Shown here: positions 25,885 to 33,907 of the stretch, in pieces
Numbering within the stretch: position 1 is the stretch's first letter
How the letters are laid out: each line of letters opens with the position of its first letter
Notes under the pieces: generated by a model
What the model was told of the DNA's origin: nothing
The model's database searches: none
Seen by the model: only the letters and a program-made list of their open reading frames with translations
NCBI GenBank assembly: GCA_029248185.1
Contig: JAQWJV010000032.1
Span: forward strand, 1 to 44,364
DNA from: Flavobacteriaceae bacterium
GTDB taxonomy: Bacteria; Bacteroidota; Bacteroidia; Flavobacteriales; Flavobacteriaceae
Length of the DNA stretch: 44,364 nucleotides
Direction: 5' to 3'
Position numbers and translations under genes: made by a program

Positions 25885-27033
25885 TTAAATATTACTGGAT
25901 TTGATGATTTTTGGTAAATCATCATCATTTATTTCTTTCTTTTTATCGGCCTCAATTAAAAACTGAGTGTATACTTTATCAAGTGCCAATTTGTCTAATT
26001 CATAGCCAATATTTTTGGCGCGGTAGGCTAATGCCGCTCTTCCACTTCTTGCAGTAAGTATGATAGACGATTCTGTGACTCCAACCTCTTTGGGGTCTAT
26101 AATTTCATATGTTTCACGTTTTTTGATTACACCATCTTGGTGAATCCCAGAGGAATGGGCAAAAGCATTGGCTCCAACAATGGCCTTGTTAGGCTGAACT
26201 GGCATGGCCATACTATCTGAGACCAATTGGCTTAGGCCAAATAGCATTTGTGATTTGATCCGTGTATCTAGATTCAGAGTAGGGTGTTGTCTTAGAATCA
26301 TGACAACTTCTTCTAAAGAAGTGTTTCCCGCTCGTTCGCCTATTCCGTTGATGGTACATTCAATCTGACGGGCACCATATTGCACACCTGCAATAGAGTT
26401 GGCAGAAGCCAATCCAAGGTCGTTATGGCAATGACATGAAAGACGTGCTTTGTGAATGCCTTTTACATTTTCTTTCAAATACTTCATTTTGGCGCCATAT
26501 TCCTCAGGCAAGCAATAACCAGTAGTATCTGGAATATTTAAAACGGTTGCTCCAGCTTTAACAACGGCTTCGCAGACTTTAGCTAAAAATTCATTATCCG
26601 TTCGTCCTGCATCTTCTGCATAAAACTCTACATCCTCTACATAGCTTTTGGCATGACGAACAGCAGCCACAGCACGCTCAATAATTTGATCTGGGGTTGC
26701 ATTAAATTTATATCGCATGTGACTTTCTGAAGTTCCAATTCCCGTGTGAATACGAGATCGTTTAGCATACTTAAGGGCTTCAGCTGCAACGTCAATATCT
26801 TTTTTTACTGCCCGGGTTAAACCACACACACGAGCGTTTTTCATTAATTTGGAAATGTCTTCCACCGCTTTAAAATCCCCTGGACTTGAAATAGGAAATC
26901 CTGCCTCCAAAACATCTACTCCCAGGAAGTCTAATTGCTCAGCAATGATTAACTTTGTTTTGGAGTCTAGTTTACAGCCTGGGACTTGCTCCCCGTCTCG
27001 TAAAGTAGTGTCAAAAATTTCAACATATTCCAT
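25885..27033 (-). CDS. leuA: 2-isopropylmalate synthase, short form without regulatory domain
   Basis: This enzyme condenses acetyl-CoA with 2-oxoisovalerate, the committed step of leucine synthesis. The 382-residue protein has [19 protein letters not shown] at the start, [14 protein letters not shown], the metal-binding [15 protein letters not shown] and [15 protein letters not shown]. It stops at about residue 382, before the C-terminal regulatory domain of classical LeuA of 500 or more residues. A short LeuA of about 390 residues is common in Bacteroidota. It leads the operon leuA-leuC-leuD-second homologue-leuB. Lack of the regulatory domain implies it is not inhibited by leucine in the usual way. 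Confidence 0.93.
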   Translation of the reverse strand: MEYVEIFDTTLRDGEQVPGCKLDSKTKLIIAEQLDFLGVDVLEAGFPISSPGDFKAVEDISKLMKNARVCGLTRAVKKDIDVAAEALKYAKRSRIHTGIGTSESHMRYKFNATPDQIIERAVAAVRHAKSYVEDVEFYAEDAGRTDNEFLAKVCEAVVKAGATVLNIPDTTGYCLPEEYGAKMKYLKENVKGIHKARLSCHCHNDLGLASANSIAGVQYGARQIECTINGIGERAGNTSLEEVVMILRQHPTLNLDTRIKSQMLFGLSQLVSDSMAMPVQPNKAIVGANAFAHSSGIHQDGVIKKRETYEIIDPKEVGVTESSIILTARSGRAALAYRAKNIGYELDKLALDKVYTQFLIEADKKKEINDDDLPKIIKSSNI

Positions 27034-27102
27034 AGGGAAAACGAATAAATATCTAATTAATGTACTAAATTACATTTTAAGGGATAAGTAAGATAAAATC
27101 CC

Positions 27103-27110
27103 TATTTTTG
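27103..27110 (+). promoter_or_regulatory. -7 promoter element for the helical-repeat gene
   Basis: TATTTTTG matches TAnnTTTG exactly, in the 150-bp gap between divergent leuA and the 526-residue protein gene. It predicts a leader of about 67 bases. No TTG is found 20 bp upstream. I see no clear equivalent for leuA on the other strand. Confidence 0.4.
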
Positions 27111-27183
27111 TATTACAACATCCTACAAGTGAAACAACAACTTAAAGTACTAACAATTAACAGTTTGCATAAAAAAATTTACA

Positions 27184-28764
27184 ATGACAAATGAGCAGAA
27201 AGATAATTTATTTGTACTTGTAAAATCACTTACAAAGTCTGAAAAAAGACAATTTAGATTATATGTGGGACGAATGGGCTCCAATCAAGACTCTAAATTC
27301 CTCAATCTTTTCCAACAATTAGATCGGATGAATCGCTACGATGAAAAGGTGATTTTGGCCAAAGGGATTGTTACCAAACAACAATTATCCAATTTAAAAG
27401 CACATTTGTACAAGCAGATTTTAATCAGTTTACGGATGAATCCTGTACATAAAAACATCCGAATATCGATTCGAGAACAATTGGATTTTGCGACCATACT
27501 CTACCAAAAAGGATTGTACAAACAAAGCCTAAAAGTATTGGAAAAGGCAAAGTTAATGGCGTTGAAGAATGAAGAAAAGTACAGTGCTTATGATATCGTT
27601 GAATTAGAAAAAGTTATTGAATCCCAATACATTACGCGTAGTTTAAGCAATCGAACTGAAACCCTTATTTCAGAGTCGAATTTATTGCGAACTCAAAATG
27701 ATTTAGCTACTCAATTATCAAATTTATCCCTTCAATTGTATGAACGTTTGATCAAAGCGGGCTACGCCAAAAGCGACCAGGAATTTCGAGAAATTACCCA
27801 ATTTTTTTATGAAAACTTACCTAAACTGGATTATGATACTTTGGGTTTCCGAGAAAAACTTTGGTACTACAAGGCACATGTCTGGTATAGTTTTTTGACG
27901 CATGACTTTTTATCCACTTATCGCTATGCAGCAAAATGGGTGGAGATGTTTGAGGAAAATCCAAGCATGATTGCAATTCATCCGGTTTTTTATTTAAAAG
28001 GGAATAATTATTTGATGGAAAGTTTGGCACTGATCAAGTATCCTTCCAAATTTAAGGTAACGTTGCAACAAATGATTCAAAGAACTTCGCATGAGGATTT
28101 CCCCGTTAACGATAACCTTAAAGTGCTTGATTTTCTTTTCTATTTCAGTAACAAACTAAACCTGCACTTTTTAGAGGGAAGTTTTGAAGAAGGGGTCACA
28201 GTAATACCCGAAATTAAAAAAGGGATTAAAGAGTTTACGAACCAGATCGATCCCCATCATATCATGATGTTTTATTACAAAATTGCTTGTGTTTATTTTG
28301 GTGCTGCTGATTATGAAAACTGTATCGTTTATCTGGATAAAATCATCAGTAATAAACGATTGAAGATGCGAGAAGATTTACTTTGTTTTTCTAGAGTACT
28401 CAACATTTTCGCTCACTATGAAGCCGGTTTTGATTACCATTTAGAAACACATTTGCGGGAGACCTACAAGTTCTTGATTAAAATGAACGATTTGCATGCA
28501 GTCCAAAAAGCCATGATCCGTTTTGTTAAAAATTTGGGCGACATTTATCCCCATGAAATAAAAACTGCATTTCAGGAACTCTATACTGAGCTAAAACAAT
28601 ATGAAAATGATCCTTATGAGCGGAGGTCTTTCTTGTATTTAGATATTCTTTCTTGGTTGGAAAGTAAAATCAACAATGTGCCAATTGCTATGATTATACA
28701 GCAAAAAGCATCACAACTCAATCGGAAAGAACGGCCTTCCATATCCCCGTACTCTGAGGGTTAG
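27184..28764 (+). CDS. Conserved Bacteroidota protein with TPR-like helical repeats
   Basis: This 526-residue cytoplasmic protein has no signal peptide or membrane segment. It is almost wholly helical, with TPR-like units such as ATILYQKGLYKQSLKVLEKA near residue 102-121 and VYFGAADYENCIVYLDKII near residue 378-396. The N-terminus TNEQKDNLFVLVKSLTKSEKRQFRLY is a conserved pattern I associate with hypothetical proteins of flavobacteria. Function is unknown; a scaffold role is only a guess. It is divergent from the leu operon and its last 47 bp overlap the convergent pseudouridine synthase gene. Confidence 0.75.
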   Translation: MTNEQKDNLFVLVKSLTKSEKRQFRLYVGRMGSNQDSKFLNLFQQLDRMNRYDEKVILAKGIVTKQQLSNLKAHLYKQILISLRMNPVHKNIRISIREQLDFATILYQKGLYKQSLKVLEKAKLMALKNEEKYSAYDIVELEKVIESQYITRSLSNRTETLISESNLLRTQNDLATQLSNLSLQLYERLIKAGYAKSDQEFREITQFFYENLPKLDYDTLGFREKLWYYKAHVWYSFLTHDFLSTYRYAAKWVEMFEENPSMIAIHPVFYLKGNNYLMESLALIKYPSKFKVTLQQMIQRTSHEDFPVNDNLKVLDFLFYFSNKLNLHFLEGSFEEGVTVIPEIKKGIKEFTNQIDPHHIMMFYYKIACVYFGAADYENCIVYLDKIISNKRLKMREDLLCFSRVLNIFAHYEAGFDYHLETHLRETYKFLIKMNDLHAVQKAMIRFVKNLGDIYPHEIKTAFQELYTELKQYENDPYERRSFLYLDILSWLESKINNVPIAMIIQQKASQLNRKERPSISPYSEG

Positions 28765-29401
28765 CTACAAAGCTCATTGTTACTTTCGTTATTGGGTGTT
28801 CAATCTCTAATTTCCTTGCATGAAGGCTGATGCTACCGTCTTTATTGCTTCGGTTTGCATTGTATTTTAAATCCCCTTGAATTGGAAATCCTAATGCGCT
28901 CAGTTGTGCTCTTATTTGGTGATGACGTCCTGTTTCTAAGGAAATTTCTAACAAACAATAATGCTCAAATTCCTGAACTCTTTTGTAGCTCAGTTTCGCA
29001 ATTTTGCTGTTGGGGACTTCGTTTTTGTGTGCTTTTGATTTATTTTGTTTTTGGTTTCGGGTCATCCAATGCGTCAATGTGCCTTCTTGATTGGGAAAGG
29101 CTTTATCTACCACTGCCCAATAGGTTTTTTTGGGAATTCTTTTTTCAAATTGTGCATTGAGACGGGCTAAGGCTTTCGAAGTTTTCGTAAAAACGACAAC
29201 CCCACTGGTTGGTCGGTCAATTCGATGAACAATTCCTAGATAGACTTCTCCGGGCTTGTTGTATTTCTTTTTGATATATGTCTTCAGATGATCCGCTAGC
29301 GTTCTATCACCTGTTTTATCACCTTGTACAAGTTCTTTCGCTTCTTTATTGATGATCAGCAAGTGATTATCCTCAAAAAGAATACGTTTATTGACCTCCA
29401 T
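28718..29401 (-). CDS. RluA family pseudouridine synthase
   Basis: This 227-residue enzyme converts uridines to pseudouridine in rRNA or tRNA. The catalytic motif is HRIDRPTSGVVVF with Asp62, preceded by LLIINKEAKELVQGD, and the C-terminal LETGRHHQIRAQLSALGFPIQGD is the family's RNA-contact region. It lacks an N-terminal S4 domain, so it is an RluA/RluC-like stand-alone catalytic domain; which RNA site it modifies is not determined. It lies 5 bp after panB and is probably cotranscribed with it. Its end overlaps the convergent helical-repeat gene by 47 bp. Confidence 0.92.
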   Translation of the reverse strand: MEVNKRILFEDNHLLIINKEAKELVQGDKTGDRTLADHLKTYIKKKYNKPGEVYLGIVHRIDRPTSGVVVFTKTSKALARLNAQFEKRIPKKTYWAVVDKAFPNQEGTLTHWMTRNQKQNKSKAHKNEVPNSKIAKLSYKRVQEFEHYCLLEISLETGRHHQIRAQLSALGFPIQGDLKYNANRSNKDGSISLHARKLEIEHPITKVTMSFVANPQSTGIWKAVLSD

Positions 29402-29406
29402 TAAGC

Positions 29407-30225
29407 TTAGTATTGTTCTTTTTCGTTAGGAAAATCACCCTTTTTCACATCAGTAGTGTAAGATTGAACCGCTTCACTGATACTCGTATTCAGGTCTAAA
29501 TATCGACGTAAAAAACGAGGACTAAATTCTTTGCTCATTCCAAGCATATCGTGAAGAACTAAAACCTGTCCATCCACTTGATTTCCAGCACCAATTCCAA
29601 TGACTGGTATTGCTATTTTTTGTGCCACTTTGTGGGCAAGGGCGGCAGGAATTTTTTCTAAGACGACTCCAAAACAGCCAATTTGTTCTAACATTTGAGC
29701 GTCTGTGATAAGTTGTTGAGCCTCTTCTTCTTCTCGGGCACGGACAGTGTAGGTGCCAAACTTGTAAATAGATTGCGGAGTTAAACCTAAATGCCCCATC
29801 ACAGGAATTCCTGCTTTCAATATGCGTTCAATAGATTCTTTAACTTCTTTACCTCCTTCAAGTTTTACGGCATGAGCTCCTGATTCTTTCATGATACGAA
29901 GGGCGGAACGGAGTGCCTCTTTAGAATCGGCTTGATATGTCCCAAACGGTAAGTCAACTACAACAAGGGCACGTTCTACTGCTCGAACCACACTACTGGC
30001 ATGATAAATCATTTGATCTAAAGTAATGGGTAGTGTTGTTTCATGACCCGCCATAACATTGGAGGCAGAGTCCCCAACTAAAATGATGTCGATTCCCGCT
30101 TGATCTACAATACCCGCAAGGGTATAATCATAGGCAGTAAGCATGGCAATCTTTTCACCATTGGCTTTCATTTCCGTAAGACTCTTTGTGGTTATACGCG
30201 TGTAGTTTTTTTTTGCTGACGACAT
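29407..30225 (-). CDS. panB: 3-methyl-2-oxobutanoate hydroxymethyltransferase
   Basis: PanB makes ketopantoate from 2-oxoisovalerate and methylene-tetrahydrofolate, the first step of pantothenate and coenzyme A synthesis. The 272-residue protein has [19 protein letters not shown], the metal-binding [28 protein letters not shown] and the catalytic-Glu segment [11 protein letters not shown]. An in-frame ATG at 30267 would add 14 residues, but a perfect promoter element lies at 30240-30247, inside that extension, so the start at 30225 (MSSAKKNY) is preferred. 2-Oxoisovalerate is also the substrate of LeuA in the nearby operon. Confidence 0.95.
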   Translation of the reverse strand: MSSAKKNYTRITTKSLTEMKANGEKIAMLTAYDYTLAGIVDQAGIDIILVGDSASNVMAGHETTLPITLDQMIYHASSVVRAVERALVVVDLPFGTYQADSKEALRSALRIMKESGAHAVKLEGGKEVKESIERILKAGIPVMGHLGLTPQSIYKFGTYTVRAREEEEAQQLITDAQMLEQIGCFGVVLEKIPAALAHKVAQKIAIPVIGIGAGNQVDGQVLVLHDMLGMSKEFSPRFLRRYLDLNTSISEAVQSYTTDVKKGDFPNEKEQY

Positions 30226-30239
30226 GGATTCATTTTTTT

Positions 30240-30247
30240 CAAAAATA
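30240..30247 (-). promoter_or_regulatory. -7 promoter element for panB-rluA
   Basis: On the minus strand this reads TATTTTTG, a perfect TAnnTTTG box 14 bp upstream of the ATG at 30225. It decides the panB start because an upstream ATG at 30267 would lie outside the transcript. The -33 region is not convincing. Confidence 0.42.
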
Positions 30248-30339
30248 GTATTTCTTTTTTTACCCACTTTGAACTTTATGAAATAGTCTACTTTCTTAAG
30301 CTGTAGGTTAAAACTGTCAAGCTGTCAGTTATTGTGTTG

Positions 30340-30355
30340 TGGCATAATGCTTGAC
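30340..30355 (+). promoter_or_regulatory. Candidate dnaK promoter, sigma-54-like
   Basis: TGGCA (30340-30344) and TTGAC (30351-30355) resemble a sigma-54 -24/-12 promoter: the GG is followed after 10 bases by GA instead of the invariant GC. Alternatively TAGTGTTG (30357-30364) is a one-mismatch -7 box of the primary sigma factor. Either places transcription 15-20 bases before the dnaK ATG. No CIRCE repeat is present. Confidence 0.3.
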
Positions 30356-30385
30356 ATAGTGTTGAATAAATATTAACAAACTATC

Positions 30386-32299
30386 ATGAGTAAAATTATT
30401 GGAATTAATTTAGGAACCACTAACTCTTGTGTTTCCTTAATGGAAGTAAATTAACCTGTTGTAATCCCCAATGCAGAGGGAAAACGAACGACTCCATCGG
30501 TTATCGCTTTTGTTGAAGGAGGCGAAATCAAAGTAGGTGATCCAGCTAAAAGACAAGCAGTCACCAACCCTACCAAAACAATCGCTTCAGTTAAGCGTTT
30601 TATGGGAAATAAATTTTCCGAATCGAGCAAAGAAATAAAAAATGTAGCCTATAAAGTGGTGAAAGGAGACAATGATACTCCTCGAGTTGACATTGATGGC
30701 AGATTATACACCCCCCAAGAACTTTCAGCGATGACGCTTCAAAAAATGAAGAAAACGGCTGAAGATTATTTAGGACAAGATGTTTCTGAAGCGGTAATAA
30801 CAGTCCCCGCTTATTTTAACGATGCCCAGCGTCAAGCAACAAAAGAAGCTGGTGAAATCGCTGGTCTAAAAGTGCAACGTATCATAAACGAGCCAACGGC
30901 TGCCGCATTAGCTTATGGTATGGACAAAGGAGGTTCTGATAAGAAAATAGCTGTCTATGACCTTGGTGGAGGTACTTTTGATATTTCCATCCTAGAATTA
31001 GGAGACGGAGTCTTTGAAGTTCTTTCCACAAATGGAGACACTCATCTAGGAGGAGATGATTTTGATCAAGTAATCATTGATTTTTTAGCAGAAAAGTTTT
31101 TGAAAGATGAGTCAATAGATTTACGTAAAGATCCTATGGCGTTACAACGTTTGAAAGAAGCTGCAGAAAAAGCTAAGATTGAATTGTCTTCTTCCACACA
31201 AACAGAGATCAATTTGCCGTACGTTACTGCAACTGATTCAGGACCCAAACACTTAGTGACTTCATTGACCCGTGCAAGCTTTGAACAATTAGCAGACGAA
31301 TTAGTTAAGCGTTCTATGACTCCTGTTAAAAAAGCTTTAGATGATGCGGGACTTTCTACTTCAGAAATTGATGAAATTATATTAGTAGGAGGATCAACAC
31401 GTATTCCTATTATCCAGGAAGAGGTTCAGAAATTCTTCGGTAAAAAACCATCTAAAGGAGTTAATCCGGATGAGGTTGTTGCAGTAGGAGCCGCCATACA
31501 AGGAGGTGTGTTGACTGGAGATGTGAAGGATGTTCTTTTGTTAGATGTGACACCCCTTTCACTAGGTATTGAAACCATGGGTGGTGTAATGACAAAATTG
31601 ATCGAGTCTAACACAACCATCCCAACCAAAAAGTCTCAAGTCTTTTCAACAGCAGCAGACAATCAGCCTTCCGTTGAAATTCATGTATTACAAGGAGAAC
31701 GATCTATGGCTGGAGATAACAAGACGATTGGACGTTTTCATTTGGACGGACTTCCACCCGCACAACGTGGAACTCCACAAATTGAGGTCACTTTTGATAT
31801 TGATGCCAATGGAATCATCAAAGTAAGCGCACAAGATAAAGCAACTGGAAAATCACAAGATATTCGAATTGAGGCTTCTTCTGGATTGACTGAAGAAGAA
31901 ATAGAAAAAATGCGTAAGGAAGCAGAAGCTAATGCAGATGCTGATAAAAAAGCAAAAGAAGAAGTCGATAAATTAAATAGTGCAGATCAAATGATTTTCC
32001 AAACGGAAAAGCAATTGAAGGAATTTGGAGATAAACTCTCTGAAGATAAAAAAGCACCAATCGAAGCCGCCTTTGAAGAATTGAAAACAGCACATGCTGC
32101 AAAAGATTTAGAGGCAATCGACAAAGCTTTAGAGACCATTAATGAAGCCTGGAAAAATGCTTCTGAAGAGATGTACAAAGCCCAAGCTGAAGCCGGAGGG
32201 GATGCAGCTCAACCACAAGGTGAAGCACCAGGCCCTGATGCAGCCGCAGGCACAGGCGGTGATGACGTTCAAGATGTAGACTTTGAGGAAGTTAAATAA
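30386..32299 (+). pseudogene. dnaK: Chaperone DnaK gene with in-frame stop at codon 23
   Basis: DnaK is the ATP-driven Hsp70 chaperone. From ATG 30386 the frame reads MSKIIGINLGTTNSCVSLME, then TAA at 30452-30454, then [15 protein letters not shown] and continues unbroken through [19 protein letters not shown] (about residue 192), the linker [11 protein letters not shown] and the lid to the C-terminal [12 protein letters not shown]. Total 638 codons is the family length. Near the stop, the phosphate-binding GIDLGTT has Asn for Asp8, and the usual M-E-G-N-E-P reads M-E-V-N-stop-P. Everything downstream is normal, so this is a recently broken gene or a sequence error. A restart at the internal ATG 30602 would omit the phosphate-1 loop and could not make an active ATPase. 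Confidence 0.93.
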
Positions 32300-32324
32300 G
32301 ATTAAATATTAAATGTAAAATGAG

Positions 32325-32357
32325 ACCTTCTGTGACAAAGCACAGAAGGTTTTCTTA
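32325..32357 (+). terminator. Intrinsic terminator of dnaK
   Basis: A perfect 10-bp stem ACCTTCTGTG / CACAGAAGGT with a 6-base loop is followed by TTTCTTATTTT. It lies 25 bp after the dnaK stop and just upstream of the menaquinone operon. Confidence 0.8.
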
Positions 32358-32374
32358 TTTTAGCAAAAAGGGGA

Positions 32375-32791
32375 ATGATGGATAAAAATAAGATTTTGGA
32401 AATGAGCAATGCGATTTGCAAAAATACACTCATGGAAACTCTAGAAATTGATTTTGTAGATGTCGGAGAGGATTTTTTAATTGCAAGGATGCCCGTTACC
32501 AAAAAAGTACATCAACCGGACGGAGTTTTACATGGAGGTGCAACAGCGGCTTTAGCAGAGAGTGTGGGAAGTGCAGCAGTTTTTATACTCAATAAGGACC
32601 CCAATATTAGGGTACGTGGAATAGAAATCACAGCCAATCATGTTAAAAGTGTCTCCTCAGGCTATGTATATGCCAATGCTAAAGTGATTCATAAAGGAAA
32701 AACAATACAATTGTGGGAAATAAAAGTCACCGATGCGGAGGAACAATTAATATCCTTTTGTAAGTTAACGACTTATTCACGACCTCAATAA
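32375..32791 (+). CDS. PaaI-type hotdog thioesterase, probably DHNA-CoA thioesterase
   Basis: This 138-residue protein is a single-domain hotdog thioesterase. The motif VLHGGATAALAESVGSAA carries the His/Gly and Glu/Asp region of the PaaI/YdiI group, and HQPDG precedes it. Because it is the first gene of a menaquinone operon, 2 bp upstream of menF, hydrolysis of 1,4-dihydroxy-2-naphthoyl-CoA (the MenI step, for which no other gene is present here) is a strong inference from context. Related flavobacterial operons have the same order. A start at the second Met (32378) is equally possible. Confidence 0.85.
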   Translation: MMDKNKILEMSNAICKNTLMETLEIDFVDVGEDFLIARMPVTKKVHQPDGVLHGGATAALAESVGSAAVFILNKDPNIRVRGIEITANHVKSVSSGYVYANAKVIHKGKTIQLWEIKVTDAEEQLISFCKLTTYSRPQ

Positions 32792-32793
32792 GG

Positions 32794-33837
32794 ATGAATG
32801 CTATAACCCTTGAAAAGCGACTTGATGTTTTATGGGAAAGCCAGTTGCCCTTTGTTGTATTTCGGTTGCCAGAATCTAAAAAAGTAACCATTTTTTTTCA
32901 AGATGATAAACAGCTTTATACCACCACAGATTTTTCTGAATCTGGGTTTGTAATGACCTCTTTTGAAAATTCCGAAGACTATCCTTTTATACCCAATTCA
33001 AAAATAGAAAGCTTTACAAAACCAAGCACACAATTTATTGATAACCAACCAATTGTTTTTCCAGATAGCCCAAAAAGTAAACAAGAGTTTGTAAACTTGG
33101 TAGAAGCAGCAAAAGAAGAAATTGCACAGGGCAAACTACAAAAGGTTGTTCTTTCGCGTTTTCTTGATTTACATTCAGAGAAAAAACCACACAAACTTTT
33201 CTTGGCTTTAGAGAGTAAGTACACCCATGCCCTAACATATTTGTGGCATCATCCCCTTGTTGGTAGTTGGCTTGGCGCAACTCCAGAACAGTTTGTAGAA
33301 CCCACACCAACAAGAACACATACCATGGCATTGGCGGGAACCCAAGTATACAATCCAGATAAACCGCCCTTGTGGTCTAACAAAGAGAAGGAAGAACAAG
33401 GCTTAGTCACACAGCAGCTTCTTTTAGATTTGAAAAGGGTCTATGAGGAAGGTGAAATTGAATACAGCGACCCGAAAGACAAGAGGGCGGGAAACCTTGT
33501 TCATCTTTGTACTTATTTCTCAATGCCAAAATTAAAAACAAGTTTAAAAAACCTGACTCAGGTCTTGCACCCAACCCCCGCTGTAGGGGGAGTTCCAAAA
33601 AAGGAAGCTAAAAATTTCATTCTCAACAAAGAGGAGTATAGTCGTTCGTTTTATACAGGTTTTTTGGGACCTATAACCTTAGATAAGACAAGCCTTTTTG
33701 TCAATCTAAGATGTGCAGAGTGGAAGTCAGGTAGACTTCGATTGTATGTAGGTGCAGGGATCACTTCGTCAAGTGATTCAGAGCAAGAGTGGAAAGAAAC
33801 TCAAAGAAAAGCAGAAACTTTAGCACAAATAGTATAA
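32794..33837 (+). CDS. menF: Isochorismate synthase
   Basis: MenF converts chorismate to isochorismate, the entry to menaquinone synthesis. The 347-residue chorismate-binding enzyme shows LQKVVLSRFLDL, GSWLGATPEQFVE, THTMALAGTQ and the C-terminal LHPTPAVGGVPK, NLRCAEW and VGAGITSSSDSEQEW, which bind chorismate and magnesium. It is shorter than E. coli MenF at the N-terminus, as usual in Bacteroidota. It follows the thioesterase by 2 bp and precedes menD. Context supports MenF rather than a siderophore EntC. Confidence 0.94.
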   Translation: MNAITLEKRLDVLWESQLPFVVFRLPESKKVTIFFQDDKQLYTTTDFSESGFVMTSFENSEDYPFIPNSKIESFTKPSTQFIDNQPIVFPDSPKSKQEFVNLVEAAKEEIAQGKLQKVVLSRFLDLHSEKKPHKLFLALESKYTHALTYLWHHPLVGSWLGATPEQFVEPTPTRTHTMALAGTQVYNPDKPPLWSNKEKEEQGLVTQQLLLDLKRVYEEGEIEYSDPKDKRAGNLVHLCTYFSMPKLKTSLKNLTQVLHPTPAVGGVPKKEAKNFILNKEEYSRSFYTGFLGPITLDKTSLFVNLRCAEWKSGRLRLYVGAGITSSSDSEQEWKETQRKAETLAQIV

Positions 33838-33874
33838 ACTCGTTTTTGTGTTTTCTGAAGTGCCTTTGGTTTTG

Positions 33875-33882
33875 TACTTTTG
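33875..33882 (+). promoter_or_regulatory. Possible internal promoter for menD onward
   Basis: TACTTTTG in the 70-bp menF-menD gap matches TAnnTTTG exactly and would start transcription about 19 bases before menD. A -33 TTG at the right distance is not obvious. It may be a secondary promoter within the operon. Confidence 0.35.
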
Positions 33883-33907
33883 TTATAAATGAAGTAGATT
33901 TTGCTGA

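Noticed and set aside
30226-30267. Extended panB start at ATG 30267
   Set aside because: A perfect promoter element at 30240-30247 lies inside the extension, and the 14 extra residues are not typical of PanB.
30311-30330. Palindrome AACTG...CAGTT upstream of dnaK as a CIRCE operator
   Set aside because: It does not match the CIRCE consensus in sequence or spacing, and its arms are only 5 bp.
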